Source: Lycocorax pyrrhopterus obiensis
Lineage: Eukaryota; Chordata; Aves; Passeriformes; Paradisaeidae
Direction: 5' to 3'
NCBI GenBank assembly: GCA_014706295.1
Contig: JACSVZ010000002.1
Location: 53,478,432 to 53,542,431, forward strand
Length of the DNA stretch: 64,000 bases
Below, piece by piece: positions 48,422 to 60,759 of this stretch. A model generated the notes under the pieces. That model worked only from the letters and a program-made list of their open reading frames with translations, was not told the origin of the DNA and made no database searches. How positions within the stretch are numbered: the first letter of the stretch is position 1; each line of letters starts with the position of its first letter. Position numbers and translations under genes: made by a program.

Positions 48422-51400
48422 GCCTTTCGGCCATTAAGAAACCGTATGAAATGAGATGTCTTACTTGCATATTGTCAAATGTGTGCATTTTGGGGGAAAT
48501 TCCAGTAAATTAATGAATGAGTTGAATTCACATTAAAACTTCCATTGAATGGTGCCTGTATTGCGATACTTAACAAATGTTGCTTGTGTTACATGGAGCA
48601 GAAGAAAATTAGCTGCAGTTTGGGGTGAGGGGAATGTATAATTTGGTATTGGTAGTGCTTTCCAGGGAATGGCACAGACATCTGACTTCTTGATTTTATA
48701 GCTGAATTTGTGGATGAATCAAATGATCAGGACAAGTAGCCCTATTAAAATAGCAACTTAATATTTTATCTTTGAAGATCTCATTTTGTTACATGGTCTT
48801 ATAAAAACATGGTATTTTTAAGACAATGCTGTCTAAACTGCATGAGCTAGGTTATAGAAAGGTATGGAAAAAAGACTTAGCAACAACAAAGTAAACTACA
48901 GTGAAATAGGTGAACTAGGGAAATTTTAAGAACAGAGATTGAACTCAGTCCTGTAAACACAGGTTTGTCAGGCTGCTGTGCTGGACCGCTAAAACAGAGT
49001 AATAATTTCATGTGGCAATCACTGTAAGTGAGTTGATCTGTATTTTAAGGGACAAAAGCACTGTAAGAATAAGCTACTGGGACAACATCTTACTGTTACT
49101 ATGGTAAATGTATCCTACACTATATGAAATTATAATACTGTGTGGTTGCTTACGAATTAAGCGCATACAGGACAAAAAGGTGAAGTGATCACAGTAACTT
49201 CTAGTTTAGAAACTTGAGAAGAACAGACAATTATCACTGTACAAATTTATATTAATTTTATTTATTTTAGGGTAAGCTGATCCTCAAGTGAAGTAATTTC
49301 AAAGTAGCCTGAAAAGCATATTTTATTTTTGAAATAAATTCTGAAGAAAGCAGGTCACTGGAAGGGCAACATCATGGAGACAGAAACAGCTTGAGAACCA
49401 CTGAGAGAATACAACATCTCTTCCCAGCACCCCCATTTGCTGCACGGAAATCACAGTGTACTACCTATTATCCATCTGCAACCAACTTTGAATGAGTCGG
49501 CACCTAACGTAATAGGACCTTGCCCCAAACGCCCATTTCTGCTTCCTTCATGATAGTCTCTGCCCAGGCTGAACATCTCTTTTAAGTTGCCTCATAAAGT
49601 CAGAGTATATATTTGCAAAGGGATATATTCCTTAATGTTGAAACAAATTGGAAAGGAAATTAGGAAATGTTTCTTGCTTGTAGATGATTAGAATATTGTG
49701 ATGTTTAGCGTGGCATGTGTGTATAATTGTGAAAATTCTCAGCTTTTGTTATAGTGAGTGATAATTATTATGTATTACTGCAGCTTGATGCCACTGTGCA
49801 ACAAAGGTTTTTTTTTTCTTGTACAATGATGAAACTTCCAAAGTTGCAGTCACAACAGTTTTCTTAGTGTACTTTGCTTCCTTTCACAGAAATCGCAGCA
49901 TTTGATTCTTTGGGAAATGTGAAGGCAGAGTACTTTCCTCAGACATACACACTGGGATACTGTTTGCTTATCTGTTTCTTTTCAGGTTGGTTTTTTTTTT
50001 CTTGTATATGTGACATAATTAACTAATTTTATTTCTCCAAATAGGATTGCAGTTTGTAAATGGATTCAGATAAGAAGCTAAAAAAAAAAAGAAGAAATTT
50101 AGTGGTGGAAAAAATCAAGATGGAAAAAAAAGGATCCTTCTGAAGTCAAAATCCCATTGGCTGATATACTTTTTTGGGGGAAGAATGGTAGGAATAATAT
50201 ACCTACATATAATGTTAGAGGAAAAATAAATCATACATAAGTTAAATGAAAACAAAATTTACTGGGTGAAAATGTACTAGATTGTGCTATCTAGCTGTTC
50301 CCAGGGATCTCAAAGAAATCTCTTAAGCATGAGTTAACCTTATATTTATAGAAGTTCGTGCTAACCATGAAAACTGGTGGATGCCTAGTGTATGGGCAAA
50401 GACAAAATAGCATATTTGCACTTTGTAGTTGCTGCAAACTGTAACGCAACCTACAGGAAAAGAGGAAGTGCCCACCTGTTGCAAAGTGATGCAGATTCTA
50501 CACAGGTCTTGGTCCATGACACCTACAGTAACACCTGAACTGCATAGTCGTAACTATGCATTGCATTGTATGTGCACTTTCTTGGCTTTACAGAAAAGCT
50601 GTCATAACGTCAACAGTGTTAAGCTGCTTTCTGAAGGAATAAAATGTGAACTGTTTAGTATGGGCAATTCTGACACTACAGAAAGATATGTTGGTAAGAA
50701 AAGATATGTGTCTTTCACAGACCTAAAGACTCTTTTGGGACAGAAGGAAATCCAGAATTAAAATCTCTTTGGACATCAGTGTAACCATCTCCTCTGTCTG
50801 TTGATCTTCACCTTTTACTACTGACTGTGACAAATGGTTCTCTCTTCAACAGCAATATCATTGTTTAACTATGCAAAAACTTTCAGTGCTTTCTAAGCAA
50901 GTCAGCAGTAGCCAGTGTGGGACCTTATTTAATACTTTTCTTAATGAATGCCACAATTAGATTTATATTAACAAAATTTCCTAGACCTTGCAAATTGGAA
51001 GGCATTGCCGATATTTCTAGATAATCAGAATACTCTACAAAAGGTGTTGTATGAATGATTCTGAGAAGTGAGTTAGTAGCAATGCGATGATAGCTAACAG
51101 CAGTTAACAGCAAAAAATGTTCATTTAGGATCTAATATCTAGCATTTCTGCCCTAGGCCAGGAGCTTTTGTTTTGCCAACAGCTGTGGAAAAAGACTGAT
51201 GGATACATGGCCACAAGCAGTAACACGCCATCCCAATTGCACTGGTGACGTATTTCCAGCAGAGATAGGTAAGTTAGAATAGTGTTGTGTTAGGTATGAG
51301 TAAGAGCCAGCTAGAATGACTGTGTGTGTCCTTCCATATTAAGTGACAGAATCTAAAGCAGATACAAGAACTGGTAGGATAATCCAGGAGCTGCAACTTT

Positions 51401-54400
51401 GATGGATCAGATGAAAGCAGGAAGACTTGGCAAAGCAAAGTCTGGGAGAAGTATGTAATTCTACAGTGGTAAGAAGGATAAAGAGCAGGTAGGGAAAGCA
51501 GTGTTTCAGCATTATTCAGATCAGTGTTGATACAAACACAAAGGAAAACCACTGGCCACAAATATATCTATATTTAAAACTAGAAGCTTTTGAACCATCA
51601 GTGTGGTGAAGATCTAGAATGGCTCTCCTGCAAGAGACCCTAGAAAGCAACTCAGCTAGTTTTACAGTAAGTTTAGGGCAAGTTCTGAGAATTTTGGAAA
51701 TAGGGCCTAGGGAAATATTCCATTGGTTTTGGTTTGGCAGTAATTAAAATGTTCTTAAGGTATTGCTGATTGGTTGAGACAGTAAATACTTAGACTAGAA
51801 TCAACAGGATATTTCTATACAAAGTGATGTAAGTTTTACTTTTGCGTAATTTGTTGACACAATAGGGAGGAGTTCACTCCTCATTGTAAAAGATGTGGTC
51901 CTGGAAACCTAGTCAGAATAATGGAAGAACTGAAGGAAAACACCACCAGCACTGTGAGGAGTCACTTCTATGTTGGTTTTAAGAATTAGCTTGCTGTCTC
52001 AGACAATTTGGTTGGGTAAAATTTGGCCGGGTAAAATTTGGCCCTCCAAGAACACATATATAAATGGGCACTTATTTTTTTTTTTCCTTCTTTATTTTCT
52101 TATCCAGAAGACACCCTGAGTATCTCTCAAGTACTGCAACAGCAGAAAACTAAACACTAAATTTAGGTGGTGGCATTTTGATCCTTCTCTTTTCTACAGT
52201 ATTGCTGGCAGGCCAGGTCATTGAATTATCCTAAAGGGCAGAAGGCATCCTTTTCAGGATGCTTCCCCAGACTGTTCCCTGGTGCATCCATTTTGGAGAG
52301 CCACAGGCCTCTTCCACTAGTATAATATGCAATGAAAGCCAGTGTAGCTGTGTCAGTAGAGGATAGTCTCTGGTGTGGGAATTGTAACTATGTGACAGAA
52401 GTTGTTCATTCTCTATTTTTCCTCCTCCGCTCAGTGGTCACTGAAATGTGCTTAAAATGTTTAAAGCTGTTGCTGTTATGATAGTGTTTCATGAAACCTC
52501 TTTCCTTTTTCTTTTCTCTAAACCTAAATTTTGGGCCTATTCTAAATGAACAGTGTCCCTTTGACATTCATGGGATTTATGGGCATGCATGGAGGGAAAA
52601 TGCATCCCTTTGCTGGATTTGAGTCAGGAGGATCCCAGAGGCATATACTGTACTTCTGAATTTCCTTCCGCTTTTCATGACTGTAATTCTTGTGTCCTCT
52701 TTTGCATACATAATTGATTAATCTGTATTTTAAAGGTTTAATACGTTTCCTCTTTTTAATCTGGAGGCACATGATTTCATTTTCATTATACTCCCAAGGT
52801 CTCTGACTTCTGTTTTCTATTTCCCTACCCTGCCATCTGTGGGAACAAATTAGAGAGAAAATAACACTTTTGGATTATTGGGATAAGGAGAGAATAATAC
52901 AAGCAGCAAAGGAAAAAAGAGAATTAAATGCAAATTCAAAGATTCCCTGAAACACGACCAGGGAAATTAAAATGACACTTTGTTGTGCCAGTGTCTCTCT
53001 TGAGCTGTGAGGGAAGACAGCCCATATTATTGTTGGTGCCCTATTGCCACAGTTCCCACTAAGACCTCAGCATCCAGGATCCCCCAAAATTCCTACTGAT
53101 TGAAGTCACTTAATTGACAAATTCCTCAGTTTCCCTGGCCCTACCTCTCTACCTTTTTAAGGATTAAGAGAAGATCCATTTAAAGACTTAGGGGCTTTTC
53201 AGATGTGTAAATGTTGCTGGGCCTGTGCTAATCTGCATGGATGTTGTAGTGTCCTAAGCATCCTCCACTTTCACCCCTAGGATGTGTTTTGCAGGGAAGT
53301 ATGACAACTGGATCATGACACATGAAGCCCCTTGCAGCAGGCTGCCTGATTTGTGTATTGCATGGCTGGGCACCAAAACCCCAAATCTCTTTATGGAATA
53401 TGCCCCTGGCCACTCCTGGTACCCTTGGTATGGAGAAAAACCTATCTTTGTACCTTGAGATGGGAGCACATTGTTCTGGTGAATTCTCAGCCCATGGGCT
53501 TCTACTTTTGCAAATCACCACAGAACCATAGTGAGTCTGGCCCATTCAACAGATCTGAGTTTGTGTTCTTTCAGGTTTCAGCCCTCACTATTCAAAGGAA
53601 AATAAACGGAATGAAGTGTGAGAGAGCTGAGATTGGGGAGTTTTCATTTCTCACTGTGTGTATATAATGAGTTAAATTGCTAAGAATCAACTTTATCCCT
53701 AGCCGAGATGTATTTTTACTTGTAACTCAAAGTAAGAATTAAAAACATACATTTGCAGTAATGTAAAATTAAAAAAAAAAATTAAAAGAACAAAAATGCA
53801 TTTAGCAAGAGCCTTAATAAGCATCTAACAAGCACAATGTTTCAGCTGATTTGTATGGCAGGCTGTATGGACTCCACAACCCGTTCAACGCCCAGCCTTT
53901 CTCAGACAGTCCTTCAGCCTATGTCTTTCTTCACCTCTTAAAGATAAGTGCAGCAGCTGCTTCAAACAACTACCCCAAGAAGCTTCTCTAGCCAAAGGTG
54001 TAATGACCTCCTCCTTCCTCTCTTTTCCTGTTTACCTGCCCTTGGTCTCCATGACTGGGCACTGAGTATTTGGAAATTAGCTCATTTCCTTCCCCCCCTG
54101 CTTAAGCTTGCTTGCTTATTATTTCTATTGTGTTTGCACCTTTTTTCTACCTTCTGAAAACATGCTGGTACAGCTTTATGTGGAACATCATGAGGCATAT
54201 TGAAAATACAATCTTCTTGCCAGAACTGTAGCTATCCTCATTCCACGAATGTCACATAAAAGCTGTAAGTGATACAAGAATGGTGATGGTGGAACTGAGA
54301 GCCTTGGGCATCTGTTCCCAGTGGGAATTTAGGACAGGGGCTGAGGTGGGAAGGAGGGTGACTGTGTACTTGCCTGGTTTGTTAACGTGCTGATGGAGTA

Positions 54401-56616
54401 AATTTTTTTTACAATACCAAGTTGTAAACTGCTCTTGTGGTTGATATCCTTGAGTCTGATCAGGTTTTTACAAGGCTGAGATAGCAAAGGAGTTTGTTGG
54501 AGTGGGCTTCCCTCAACACAGGAGGAGTGAATCCCACTCCCTGTCCCAAATATGAATTAAATGCTTTCCATTTGGATCATGATAATGTGTCTAGACAGGG
54601 ATGGGAGCAGGAAAAGTCCCCATTTTCCTGACTCAGGGAGGAAAGTCTTCGTTTTACTTTGTTCCTCTCCCCATCCAACTCATATTCCTTGACTTCCATG
54701 GCCCAGTCTCACCAGCAGAAAAGAGTAAACCACCTTTCACTGTTTACACTCTGAGCAGTATTACTGTGTGTGAAGAATGGTCATCCTCCCCTCCTGTCCC
54801 CCAATGACTTCTCCTTGGCAGATGAATAGAGAGTAGGACATGGTACCAGAGATACCAAGGTGTCACACCAGTGTAAACACCCCTACTGTGTCTGGGCTTA
54901 TCTTACCTCATTAGCAAGGTGTGTGAAAGGAATTAGTCAGTAATTTGTATTGTCAACAATGCTGTCTGGCCTGTTAGCCAAAGTGCTGATCTTGAGTGGA
55001 GAGATGGGCTTTGTGCTACCCATCAAGCTCAGCTAGTGAAGAAGTTGGTGTTTTCCTAACATGGATTTATTTTAACTGTTCAGCTGCAAGTACACATGGA
55101 GGCTCTGATGCAGATCAAAATAGTTCTAGAAACTTCTTCATCACATTTCTCAAGCAGATTATCAAGTTACAAATATTGCATTATCAATACGAAATCCCTT
55201 TGGCTGACCACCCTGCAGAACCCAGTCCTTTAGGTTTCACTGCATGTCTGAGTGTCATGCACACTCTGCTAGCTCATGTTCTCAGAGACTTTGTAATTCT
55301 CCATTGCACAACTTGGGGAGGGGAGAAGTAGTGTGTGAAAAACTGTTTTCAGTTGTTTTCCTGTCTACCTAAGTGAGCCTCCTTCAGTGCTGGCATCTGT
55401 CTGACTTCTGTGGTCTGCTGGAAGATATTTAGTACTTTTTGCTGGATGTGTTCCATTTCCCTTATCTAAATTTAAAAGGAATACGATTCCTGTTTTATAA
55501 GAGAGACAAATGATTACCTAGTAACTTCAGGGGTGAAAGCAGGAGGCCATTTCCCCATAATCTTTTAGCTGACTTGCGTTGTTCTCACCAAAAGCAGATG
55601 TCATTCCTGATGATTAAGAAAATGATTTTTTGAAGGACGTGCCATAACCTCCATTCATGAGATAAGGCACCGTACCCTCCATTTCCTACATGCCCCTCCT
55701 CAGTAGCATCAGTGGGCGGTACCCCAGAGGCAGTACCTGCATTTTAAGCCATTTACAGCTTGAGGTTGAAATATGTCCACTGGAGAAATGCAGCACGAAA
55801 GGGGCTACACGCTGGTTTTCTTCTGTGTGTCAGTCCCACAAGCCACTATCAGTAGGGTGCCATGCACACAGATGAATGGCATATGACCCAAAGCCGTAAT
55901 GAAGAACAGATTTTCCTGGGTCTTGGGGCTCTAGTACGAACTGCACAAACCCGTACTTAAAAAGTGTCTGGTTTTGACTATGGCAAGTAGAATTACTGTT
56001 TCTTGCTGGTTTCAGGGTAACATCATCTCACTCCTAGTGGTAAAGGGAGGAGGATGAGTTTTGGGTCTCATAAAACAGTGTTGCTGCTCTTGTGAACTAT
56101 TAAAGTGGGTAGGGGCTTTAAAGGTGTTAGTCACGGACTTTTTCAGACCTGAGTCCTCAGACTGCACTGCCTGAGCTGGCTGGTTCTCCTTATGCTTGTC
56201 CTTTTGTGAGGTCTGTCCTCACACAGACTGAAAAAGAACAGTCCTTTTCCTGGTGCACTGGCAGAGCAAGGGGGAGAAGACGGATGTGAAAGGAGTGTTG
56301 GCTTCAGTGCCCTGTTGCTGGCCTGAGTAGATTACCTTCCATGCATGCTACCTGTCTCTAATGGTTTCTGGCACACCATCAGTGTGTAATTGTCCACCTA
56401 CCACAAAGGAGGTGCTGAGAAACAAAACTTCCTAGGAGAAGGGTGTAACATTATTTTCTGTTCAAGACATAATGCAGCCGTAAACATTTTATACTCCACT
56501 CACATCCATCATCTATTGCAAGATTTTATCTTCATTTTGCAACTCTAAAGAGGTAATCAGATTTTTTTTGTGAAAGTGTTTTGTTTGCTGTTTTTGGCTT
56601 AATGAGGCTAGCTATT
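48422..56616. other. Non-coding stretch, nothing recognised
   Basis: No gene or transposon was identified. Minor items are A-rich runs near 50080 and 53770, a direct duplication of GGGTAAAATTTGGCC near 52015-52043, and a GC-richer patch at 53228-53545 where frames are open on both strands without a recognisable product. Confidence 0.5.
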
Positions 56617-56645
56617 GGTGGGGGGCAGGTGGGGGGGGGAGGGGG
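56617..56645 (+). repeat. G-rich tract, potential quadruplex
   Basis: G6 (56620-56625), G9 (56631-56639) and G5 (56641-56645) are separated by CAGGT and A. The G9 run can supply two tracts, so a four-tract quadruplex is possible. It lies in otherwise AT-rich DNA. Confidence 0.6.
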
Positions 56646-59600
56646 AAAGTATCTTTATAAGCTCCCCACTTGTTTAACATTAGTGTGGGAAATAAAATGG
56701 GGTTTTTTGCAAGGAGCTGAATTCTCCAGAGCGATTCCACTAGGCCTCATTCTTCTTTTATTGATGAAAGTCAGCTGATTTCAAATTGGCTGCTTTCCTC
56801 TCATGGGGAAGTCACACAAGAGCCTTCAACTTCCTTAGAAAATGCTTTATTCTGCATCTCACTATCTCCATTGAAAAGTTATCCTAATTGAATCAGTTTA
56901 CCTTTTGAAACATTAATTAAATTAAAAAGATTTGGTGTTGCCAACAAAACAGAAAAAAGCTTTTTTAATGTACAGCGGAAATCAATTATCCTGTGTCTGT
57001 GGATGTAACTGAAAGAATATTATTGTAGTTTCATTTTGTTTTCTTGGGGGGAAGAAAGTCTAATTGTTTTTTAAATGAAATGTTAAGTAGCATAGTTCAC
57101 CAAGAAGTGTAACCACAGTCTGGTTTGATGTGTGTTGCACAGCTGGAATTAGAAACACACACAAAAAGAAAGAAAAAAATTTGAAACCACAGAGCTATTA
57201 AGCTGAGACAGTAAAGAAGCAATGAAATTTGCCTTGCTTTTATTTTTCCACTTGAAGATACTGTTCACTTGGATAAACAGTATAGTCTTTGAAAATAAAC
57301 AAACTTATATTTTTAACAACAAAACAAAACAAAAAAGGAAAAAAAAAACCAGAAGAAGGAAATAGGAAAAACCCAAACCAAACAAAACAGTGAGAACATA
57401 GGGATCATTAAGTATGTGATTTCAAACAAAAATGCTGTTAATTAAGGGCAACGCCCAGCAGAAGGAATCTGGGAAAGAGGTTGAAACAAGAAACAAATAT
57501 CATGTCCTTCAAGTTTAATTAATTTCTTTGGACAATCTCCAAACATGGGGGGGCGGGGAAGAAAAGGAACACAAAACAGCCAAAGGAAGAAAAATATGAA
57601 AAGGGAGAGTTACTGAAATTTGAAATTGCAGCATTTGCAGAAATTTAGAAGTATGTTTTCCTCCCAAGAAGCTGTAACTAGAACCTGAGAGGTTGGGAAA
57701 ATGAAGTTTTATGTGTCTAAACAAATGGGCTCTTTCGAAGTGTTTGTAGCAGCTGGATGCCATAGCAGCCTCTTCATGTTGCACAAAGTCGTTTTGTGGC
57801 AGAACACTCAGAAAAGTGGTTCCTGCTTGTAGAAAATACATGCTGCTTCCGTGCATTCTAATTGCCTGGGTCATCACCGTCTGCAGCCCTGACCATACCC
57901 CCAGCAAAGCACTTCCCATTGGCTTAGCAGTGCCCTCAAGTCAGTTTGTAGCTGGAAATGGGACCAGTGTAGCCACAGAGGAGTAGCATAGTGATGTGCC
58001 CCTGGCAGAGCAAATCCCTGCCAGGTCTTACTGAAAAAAACCCCAAAGCCAAAAGAAATTAGTCAAAGCAAAAGAATACATATTCCTTTTCCACTCCATT
58101 TGCCTGCTATTTTTTTTTTTTTTTAATATATGGAAGTCATCTTTTTCGTCCCCAGTATTAACCAGTTCCTTCATCTTGAATTCAGCTCTTGCTGCTGTAA
58201 CAAACTCCTAAAAGTGCCAGCTGTGGGCTGATGTATTTCTAGCCTCTATTTTTTTTTTTTCTTTAATATTTCCTGAGTTTTCCAGCCAGATATCTGACTC
58301 TCTTCCACTCCTATGCCTTCTCCCTTCCACCCCTAACACTTTCCATCACTGTGTAATGAATCCCTTTCTTTGCCAGTCACTTCCCTAACTCTGGACTTGG
58401 AGCTGAATTTTCTTGTCTGGCCCCAACAGCCCTGTTATTTCCCACAAGGTTTTAAGAGCTTTTCCCAATGTAAGTGATGGGGCAAAGCCTGCCAGGGCAG
58501 TAAGTAGCCAGAGGGTGGAAAACAAATGGATTTAGAAGCTCCAGGTGTATCAGTTGTGCTGCAGATTGCAGGAGGAAGGAAGAGATAGGCAATGTGGACA
58601 GATACGGTGAACTTGTTTATGGTGAGCACTCACGGGACTGACAAAGATCAGTTGCTTAATAGAAGTGGGTTCCCTATAAACACTGAATAGATTCCTACTC
58701 AGTTTCCTGCGTGAATATTTTTGGCAGAATTACATTCTGTCTATTAAAATATTCATAGATAAGCAAAATTCATTTTGAAAGACATCTTTTAAAGATGTAG
58801 AAAGAGTGGCTTCAACAATCCAAGGTGCTTCCTGACTCCTGTGGGATTTGAGGATACTCAGCTTTGAGGATCATTAGACCAAAAATATTAGGTATGTGGT
58901 AGTGAAGAAGCAGGAATACAAATAGAATTTCCTGGACTTGAAAAAATAATAGTTTGATAAGTTGCTCTAAAGAATGCTAACTAGATTTTAAAAAGTGTTT
59001 ATTTGTATTTATTCTTGTGCAGTCTAAGAGGGGAATTAAACATCTGGGTAATGATGTGTTTACTGTTTAAAAAACATCCTAACGGTCATACTCCTTCCTC
59101 TGTAGAAACACTTGCACACTTCCAAACAAGATACTTGTTTCTCTGTGTTGTTTATTGATCTACTGTCTGGCTAATACACCACTTGAGAAGATTCTGATTC
59201 AAACGTACCCCTAACGTAAGCAGATGCAATGACATTGAAATTGGTTGCAAGTCTGGCCCTCTGAGTTTGCTCGTGAAAGACATTAACTTGACAATGACCA
59301 GTCAAAAATATCTATTTGTTTTAGTTCAAGTCTGCCTCATTGAAACCAGATTTACACCGAGGTAAGTTAAATGAGCTCAGCAGAATTGCTCTGAATGTGC
59401 TGTAGGATGATGAAAAACAAGCATACCTGTTTTTAAAGAATCCCTTCCCAATGTCAACACTTACGAGAATCAAAAATGTTCTTTTAATACGTCACTCACA
59501 TTGGAAAGTGAAATGAGAGCAACCTATTTATACCAGGAGAACCGGGTTCTCATGGATTGTATGCAATAACAGTTACAACAAGAAGTTTTGAACACTATAA

Positions 59601-60527
59601 AGGAAATTTTTTCAGTCAGAAAAGAAAGGAAATCTAGACACTTATTCTCTAAGAGATTAAGACTGATATTCCCAAAGCCACATTGGGTATTTAGATATTT
59701 AACTTGCACTAAAATTAACAAGATTTTTGTCTAAAACTTTCTAAGCACTTCCCCCTTCCCCCTCCCCCCCATCAGATTTGGACTCTGGCCTAGCCACAAA
59801 TGTATCTGGAATCTTCCTAGGATTAGACTAGAAATACTGTGTTACTGTCTGTGCACAAATCTGAGTCCGTATACGGTTGCAGGTTTGAATCTTCAGTAAC
59901 AGATGTAACATTTCTGTATGATAAGAAAAACCTTAGTAAATGATGTAGGAGGGTGGGTGTCAATTTGGTGATTTACTCTACCTGCATTTCAAAGGCAATC
60001 CATTTGAAATATGATGAAAGGTGGACCATGTCCAGCCTGACATTGTTTGAAAAACTTGTCTATACTGCATCTTTATATAGCATGAGCGAGATGATGCTTT
60101 CAAAGCAGTCCCTGTCTCACAGGTCAGTATGGTGGGGAAGGGTAACACTGTTTCAGAACAATAAATATTCATTTTATTTTTCTTGGCAGCCCATTGGTTG
60201 TCATCAGAGTTGCCTTGGTGGAAATATTTTTTTTTTTTTTAGTTATGAGAAACATTGTGAAATCTTCAGCTTTTTGAAAAGTAAGGCAAAGTAAGATTGG
60301 CATTGAAATAGGGAAAATGGCTTTATGAGTATTGTGTCTAACAGTGGTACTCTGGTCTCAGTTGTAGACTAAAGAAAAAAGAATTCACAGTGATTGAGAT
60401 TTTGTAGGAAACCCACAATTCTAAATCCTTTATCAGGAGAACATTGCTGGTTAATATATTTTATTCAGGGTTATGAAAATGACTCTGGGTCTGTTGTACA
60501 AGCACAGACATGTTTGGGCACCTTGAT
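56646..60527. other. Non-coding stretch with homopolymer runs
   Basis: T runs lie at 58110-58124 (T15), 58249-58260 (T12) and 60227-60240 (T14). A C-rich run (C5-TT-C5-T-C7) lies at 59751-59770. Near 57310-57385 are A-rich sequences with AAACC/AAAAC units. The 134-codon minus frame at 57515-57919 has no recognisable domain. Confidence 0.5.
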
Positions 60528-60541
60528 GAAAGAAAAGAAAA

Positions 60542-60744
60542 AAGAGAAGAGAAGAGAAGAGAAGAGAAGAGAAGAGAAGAGAAGAGAAGAGAAGAGAAGA
60601 GAAGAGAAGAGAAGAGAAGAGAAGAGAAGAGAAGAGAAGAGAAGAGAAGAGAAGAGAAGAGAAGAGAAGAGAAGAGAAGAGAAGAGAAGAGAAGAGAAGA
60701 GAAGAGAAGAGAAGAGAAGAGAAGAGAAGAGAAGAGAAGAGAAG
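60542..60744 (+). repeat. Perfect (AAGAG)n microsatellite, about 40 copies
   Basis: The array has a pure 5-bp period for 203 bp and no interruptions. It lies inside a 232-bp run of only purines (60528-60759). Because 5 is not a multiple of 3, every frame on the plus strand reads the same EEKRR-type repeat, and the minus strand reads LLFSS-type repeats, which explains the long frames here; they are not genes. A perfect array of this length implies recent expansion and high mutability. Homopurine-homopyrimidine tracts can form triplex DNA. Confidence 0.97.
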
Positions 60745-60759
60745 GAGAAAAAAAAAAGG

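Noticed and set aside
53228..53667. Overlapping frames on both strands (up to 105 codons)
   Set aside because: Openness on both strands suggests a composition effect; no product or splice context was recognised.
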